NCBI GenBank assembly: GCA_023265735.1
Contig: JAHFSN010000078.1
Coordinates: 1 to 7,878, forward strand
Source of the DNA: Spirochaetaceae bacterium
Lineage (GTDB): Bacteria > Spirochaetota > Spirochaetia > JABEVK01
Length of the DNA: 7,878 nucleotides
Direction: 5' to 3'
Numbering within the stretch: the stretch's first letter is position 1; every line of letters begins with the position of its first letter. A program made the translations under genes and the position numbers. The notes beneath the pieces were generated by a model. It saw only the letters and a program-made list of their open reading frames with translations, had not been told where the DNA came from and ran no database searches. Shown piece after piece: positions 5,020 to 7,878 of this stretch.

Positions 5020-6111
5020 TTAGGACAGAAGGTCGTCCCAGACGAGGCCTTCTCCCGCGGGAAGGTCTCGTTGAAGTTTCTTGCCCAGGACCGTCTGTTC
5101 CCATTGGGGCGAAAGCCCGGGCCGTAAAACCTTTTCTGTCCGCAAAACCGCCAGGTCTCCGGGGACCAGCCGATGCCCGGCGGCCAGGGCCCGCACGGCG
5201 TGGAGGCTCCGGTTCGTCCTTTCGTAGTTCGCCCTCTCTGCCGGGGCCAGGACCTTTCGTCCCGTGCCCAGGACGGCCTCGACCCGTTGGTCGCCGTAGC
5301 GTTCCCGAACCAGGGTATCCCATTGGACCTCGGGAGCTCCTTCCAGACTCCGCAAGGCCTCGACCATCTGGCGGAACAGGGGCGGGTCGAGGGCGATGGG
5401 GTCGTCGAGTCCGGGGTCCTGACGGCTGAGGCAGAGGTGCTTCTCGATCAGCCGCGAGCCGGCGGCCCGGCCAACTACCGGAACAAGCTCGGGGTCCATA
5501 GAATGGTCAGAGACCCCCACCGGGCAGCCAAACAGCGTCGCCAGGGGCCTCAGGACCCGCAGGTTGTACTGTTCGGGCGGCGCCGGATACGCCGTGATGC
5601 AGTGGAGGAGGCTCCGGGGGAGGTCCTCGAAGATCTCCACGGCCCTCTCGATGTCCTCGAGACGGCTGACACCCGACGACAGGACGACGGGCTTCTCAAA
5701 GGATCGGAGCAGGTCGAGCAGGGGAAAATGGTTGAGTTCGGGGGACGCAACCTTGAACCACGCCGAGCCCAGGTCCTCGAGGAGCCGCGCCGACCGAAGG
5801 CCAAAGGGGGACGCCAGGAACACGAGACCGGCGGCCTCGGTGGCCTCCTTGCAGAACCGGTAGAAGTCCTCGTCCTGCTCGACCTCGCGGAACCTGTCGT
5901 AGAGGCGTACCCGTCCACCAGGAAGATCCAGCTCGCCGGTGAGCGGGTGGATGATCTCATCGGCAAAGACAACCTGAAACTTGGCGCAATCGGCCCCTGA
6001 TTCGGCGGCAGCGTGGATGAGGTCAGCCGCCTTGCCACGGTCGCCCAGGTGACCCGTTCCAATTTCCGCGATGACGAAGATGCCGCCCTCGCGTTCCAGG
6101 GGATGGATCAT
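5020..6111 (-). CDS. NeuB/SpsE-family sialic-acid-type synthase
   Basis: A 363-residue enzyme of the N-acetylneuraminate synthase family, which condenses phosphoenolpyruvate with an N-acyl hexosamine to make nine-carbon sugars for surface glycans. The TIM barrel (about 10-265) shows FVIAEIGTGHLGD (12-24), GADCAKFQVV (39-48), SPF (101-103), FKVASPELNHFPLL (119-132), VVLSSGVSRLEDI (142-154), LLHCITAYPAP (168-178), GVSDHSMD (199-206) and IEKHLCL (222-228). His203 and His225 match the metal-binding histidines of NeuB. A C-terminal SAF (antifreeze-like) domain (about 300-363) follows, with RSLHAVRALAAG. The family's GPDH motif reads GLDD (234-237). I chose the ATG at 6111 because homology begins there and it overlaps the serS TGA as ATGA; a longer frame to 6348 only mirrors serS. 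Whether the product is sialic, legionaminic, pseudaminic or another acid cannot be told. Confidence 0.88.
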   Translation of the reverse strand: MIHPLEREGGIFVIAEIGTGHLGDRGKAADLIHAAAESGADCAKFQVVFADEIIHPLTGELDLPGGRVRLYDRFREVEQDEDFYRFCKEATEAAGLVFLASPFGLRSARLLEDLGSAWFKVASPELNHFPLLDLLRSFEKPVVLSSGVSRLEDIERAVEIFEDLPRSLLHCITAYPAPPEQYNLRVLRPLATLFGCPVGVSDHSMDPELVPVVGRAAGSRLIEKHLCLSRQDPGLDDPIALDPPLFRQMVEALRSLEGAPEVQWDTLVRERYGDQRVEAVLGTGRKVLAPAERANYERTNRSLHAVRALAAGHRLVPGDLAVLRTEKVLRPGLSPQWEQTVLGKKLQRDLPAGEGLVWDDLLS

Positions 6112-7385
6112 CGCCGGGGCTTGATCACGTCGAAGCCGGTGTACGGCACGAGATTCTTGGGAATGCGCACCGAGCCGTCGGACTGTTGAAAATTCTCCAG
6201 GATGGCGATGATGCCCCGGCTCACGGCGATGGCGGTGCCGTTGAGCATGTGCACGGGTCGGTTCTTGCCGTTGGCGTCTTTGTAACGGATCCCCAGGCGT
6301 CGGGCCTGGAAGTCGGTGCAGTTCGACGTCGACGTCACCTCGCCCCACTCCCCTGCCCCACGGCCAGGCATCCAGGCTTCTAGGTCGTACTTGCGGTAGG
6401 CCGGAGCCCCCAGGTCCCCGGTGCAGGTGTCCACGACCCGGAACGGGATCTCCAGGCCTGAAAAGATCTCCTCTTCGATGGCCCGCAGCTCCTCGTGGAG
6501 CTTGTCGCTCTGTTCCGGCAGGCAGTAGGCGAACATTTCGACCTTGGTGAACTGGTGGACGCGGTACAGGCCCTTGCTGAACTGGCCGGCGGCGCCCGCT
6601 TCGCGGCGGAAGCAGTGGCTGAGCCCCGCCATCCGGATGGGCCCGGCGCTCAGGTCGAGGATTTCGTCGGAGTGATACCCGCCCAAGGTGATCTCGGCGG
6701 TGCCCACCAAGCAGGTTCCCGTTCCTTCGAGGGGATAGATGTTGGATTCTTCACCTCGGGGGTTGAAACCGATGCCTTCGAGGATCTCCTCCTTGGCAAT
6801 ATCGGGCGTAATGAAGGGCGTAAATCCCTTCTTGACCAGGAGATCCATGACGTAGCGAACCAGGGCCAGTTCGAGGAACACGCCCTCATTCTTGAGAAAG
6901 TAGAACTTCGTCCCCGCCACCTTGGTCCCGGCTTCGAAATCGATGACGTCGAGTTTCTCGCCGAGCTGCACGTGGTCGAGGGCGGGAAACCCCAGTTTCG
7001 TCGGTTCCCCCACCCTCTTGATTTCAAGGTTGTCCTTGTCCTCTTTCCCCACCGGCGCCTGGGGATGCGCCATGTTGGGAATGCGCATGAGCTCGACCTT
7101 CAGGGCCTTCTCGGCGGCCTCCACCTCGACCTCGGCCGCGGCAATGGAGTCCTTGATCTGCTTCCCCTCGTCGATGAGGCCCTGGCGGACGGCCGGCTCC
7201 AGCTTCCCCTTCATCTTCGCGGCGTTCTCATTCCGGGCCGCCCGAAGTCCCTCGAGCTTCTGGATGGTTTGGGATCGCTGGTCGGCGGCGGCCAGAACGG
7301 CGCGGGGATCGGCCTTCATATGCCGGTTGCGGATGTTGGCCTCTACGGCCTCAAGGTTGTCGCGGATGAAATTGATGTCTAGCAT
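6108..7385 (-). CDS. serS: Seryl-tRNA synthetase
   Basis: A 425-residue class II aminoacyl-tRNA synthetase of normal bacterial length that charges tRNA-Ser in the cytoplasm. The N terminus MLDINFIRDNLEAV is typical, followed by the tRNA-binding antiparallel coiled coil (about 28-100). The catalytic core shows a motif 1 region around KGFTPFITPDI (186-196), the serine-site TAE (229-231), motif 2 with CFRREAGAAG (258-267) and YRVHQFTKVEMF (274-285), TSTSNCTDFQARR (351-363), and motif 3 NGTAIAVSRGIIAILEN (382-398) carrying Arg390. All essential elements are present. The ATG at 7385 has no ribosome site; a TAAAAT box lies 8 bases upstream, suggesting a nearly leaderless transcript. It lies 43 bases downstream of the PtsN-like gene, and its TGA overlaps the start of the NeuB-like gene. 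No T-box leader fits in the short upstream gap. Confidence 0.97.
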   Translation of the reverse strand: MLDINFIRDNLEAVEANIRNRHMKADPRAVLAAADQRSQTIQKLEGLRAARNENAAKMKGKLEPAVRQGLIDEGKQIKDSIAAAEVEVEAAEKALKVELMRIPNMAHPQAPVGKEDKDNLEIKRVGEPTKLGFPALDHVQLGEKLDVIDFEAGTKVAGTKFYFLKNEGVFLELALVRYVMDLLVKKGFTPFITPDIAKEEILEGIGFNPRGEESNIYPLEGTGTCLVGTAEITLGGYHSDEILDLSAGPIRMAGLSHCFRREAGAAGQFSKGLYRVHQFTKVEMFAYCLPEQSDKLHEELRAIEEEIFSGLEIPFRVVDTCTGDLGAPAYRKYDLEAWMPGRGAGEWGEVTSTSNCTDFQARRLGIRYKDANGKNRPVHMLNGTAIAVSRGIIAILENFQQSDGSVRIPKNLVPYTGFDVIKPRR

Positions 7386-7393
7386 GGTACGAC

Positions 7394-7423
7394 ATTTTAC
7401 AGGAAACGCGCCGGTTCAGCCAA
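7394..7423 (-). promoter_or_regulatory. Candidate serS promoter, nearly leaderless
   Basis: On the minus strand, TTGGCT (7423 to 7418) precedes an 18-base spacer and TAAAAT (7399 to 7394, 5 of 6). Transcription would begin about two bases before, or at, the serS ATG at 7385. The promoter fills the 43-base gap after the PtsN-like gene, so serS may have its own start even if it is also read through from upstream. Confidence 0.4.
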
Positions 7424-7428
7424 TGGGA

Positions 7429-7878
7429 CTAGGAGAAGGCTCGGGCCGTCAGGGCCTCGAACTGCTCCAGGGTTGTGGCGATGTCCCGGGGACCCTTGGC
7501 CTTCATCATGGACGGGTAGAACTCCGGATTCGTCAAAAGGAGGGCCAGGCTCCTCAAGACGCGGATGTGGGCGTCTGGCTGGTCGTCGTCCCCCACCAGG
7601 CAGAAGACAAGGTGGACGGGTTCGCCGTCGAGGGACTGGTACTCGATGCCCTCACGGCTGACGCCCAGGAGCCCCACGGTCTTGCCCAAACCCGGCACGT
7701 GGGTATGCGGCAGGGCGATGTGCCGGGCGATGCCCGTGGTCATCTGCTTCTCCCGGTCGAGGAGGCCAGCCAGGAGGACCTCTCGGCTCACCCCCGGGCA
7801 GAGCGGGACGAGGTACCCCGCGAGTTCGCGGAACACCTCGTCCTTGCTTCGGGACTTCAACTGGGGAACAATTCCTTC
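7429..7878 (-). CDS. PTS EIIA (fructose/nitrogen type, PtsN-like), 5' end outside window
   Basis: The frame is open to the window edge, with 149 residues visible, and ends at the TAG at 7431-7429. It belongs to the EIIA type-2 domain family, which accepts a phosphate from HPr or NPr on a histidine and either passes it to a sugar or acts as a regulator (PtsN). Visible marks are LKSRSKDEVFRELAGYL near the start, LLDREKQMTTGIARHIALPH with the phospho-acceptor His in ALPH, EGIEYQSLDGEPVHLVFCLV, and the HIRVLRSLALLL helix. Sequence before SKDEV (EGIVPQ) fits the beginning of the same domain, so only a few N-terminal residues of a stand-alone PtsN may be missing. A larger fusion protein ending in an EIIA domain cannot be excluded. 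A TTG at 7860 could be read as a start, but the domain clearly continues upstream of it. Confidence 0.9.
   Translation of the reverse strand, partial: EGIVPQLKSRSKDEVFRELAGYLVPLCPGVSREVLLAGLLDREKQMTTGIARHIALPHTHVPGLGKTVGLLGVSREGIEYQSLDGEPVHLVFCLVGDDDQPDAHIRVLRSLALLLTNPEFYPSMMKAKGPRDIATTLEQFEALTARAFS

Noticed and set aside
4425..5429. Plus-strand open frame of 334 codons overlapping the hydrolase and NeuB-like genes
   Set aside because: Out of frame with both real genes, rich in Pro, Gly and Arg, as expected for a frame-shifted reading of GC-rich coding DNA.
5173..6000. Plus-strand open frame of 275 codons opposite the NeuB-like gene
   Set aside because: Antisense shadow; no family features and no start signals.
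6495..7382. Plus-strand open frame of 295 codons opposite serS
   Set aside because: Antisense shadow of an unmistakable seryl-tRNA synthetase.
7386..7428. Possible T-box or other leader regulation of serS
   Set aside because: The gap is only 43 bases and contains a promoter-like sequence; there is no room for a T-box and no terminator stem.

Overview
The window is a compact, GC-rich bacterial chromosomal segment in which genes abut or overlap and no stretch over about 100 bases lacks a feature. The best guess for its source is a high-GC spirochaete. The reasons are the style of GalU (no canonical C-terminal motif, but a GEYFHVYALNKL segment), the unrecognised PilZ-like protein fused translationally to a small metallo-hydrolase gene, and the general gene style. 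This is an inference from remembered family resemblance, not a search result.

Left part (1-1814): the 3' end of an alanine racemase gene (alr, + strand) converges on galU (- strand). Upstream of galU, a 98-base divergent region carries two candidate promoters with overlapping -35 regions. One serves galU, which has a clear AGGAG ribosome site. The other serves an unrecognised lipoprotein gene whose -10 box sits so close to the ATG that the mRNA would be leaderless.

Middle part (1815-3672): a near-perfect sigma-70 promoter drives a two-gene tRNA unit, tRNA-Arg(CCU) then tRNA-Asp(GUC), closed by a strong intrinsic terminator. Facing it on the - strand is a two-gene operon joined by a GTGA stop/start overlap. 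It encodes a 257-residue protein of uncertain function (possibly PilZ-like), then a PhnP-type metallo-beta-lactamase-fold hydrolase with a CxCxxC zinc site.

Right part (3673-7878): a membrane-anchored alpha/beta hydrolase resembling bacterial platelet-activating-factor acetylhydrolase-like proteins runs on the + strand, with several catalytic landmarks altered. It converges on a - strand series: a PTS EIIA (PtsN-like) gene cut by the window edge, then serS, then a NeuB/SpsE-type sialic-acid-synthase-family gene joined to serS by an ATGA overlap.

Functionally this is mostly housekeeping: cell wall D-alanine, UDP-glucose, tRNA and tRNA charging, and phosphotransfer control. It is mixed with envelope functions (lipoprotein, membrane hydrolase, nonulosonate-type sugar synthesis). 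No mobile element, CRISPR array or obvious defence system is present, and I see no clear novel multi-gene system. The points most worth a second look are the degenerate-looking hydrolase, the serS/NeuB-like coupling, the uncharacterised protein coupled to the PhnP-like enzyme, and a recurrent pattern of promoters placed right against start codons.
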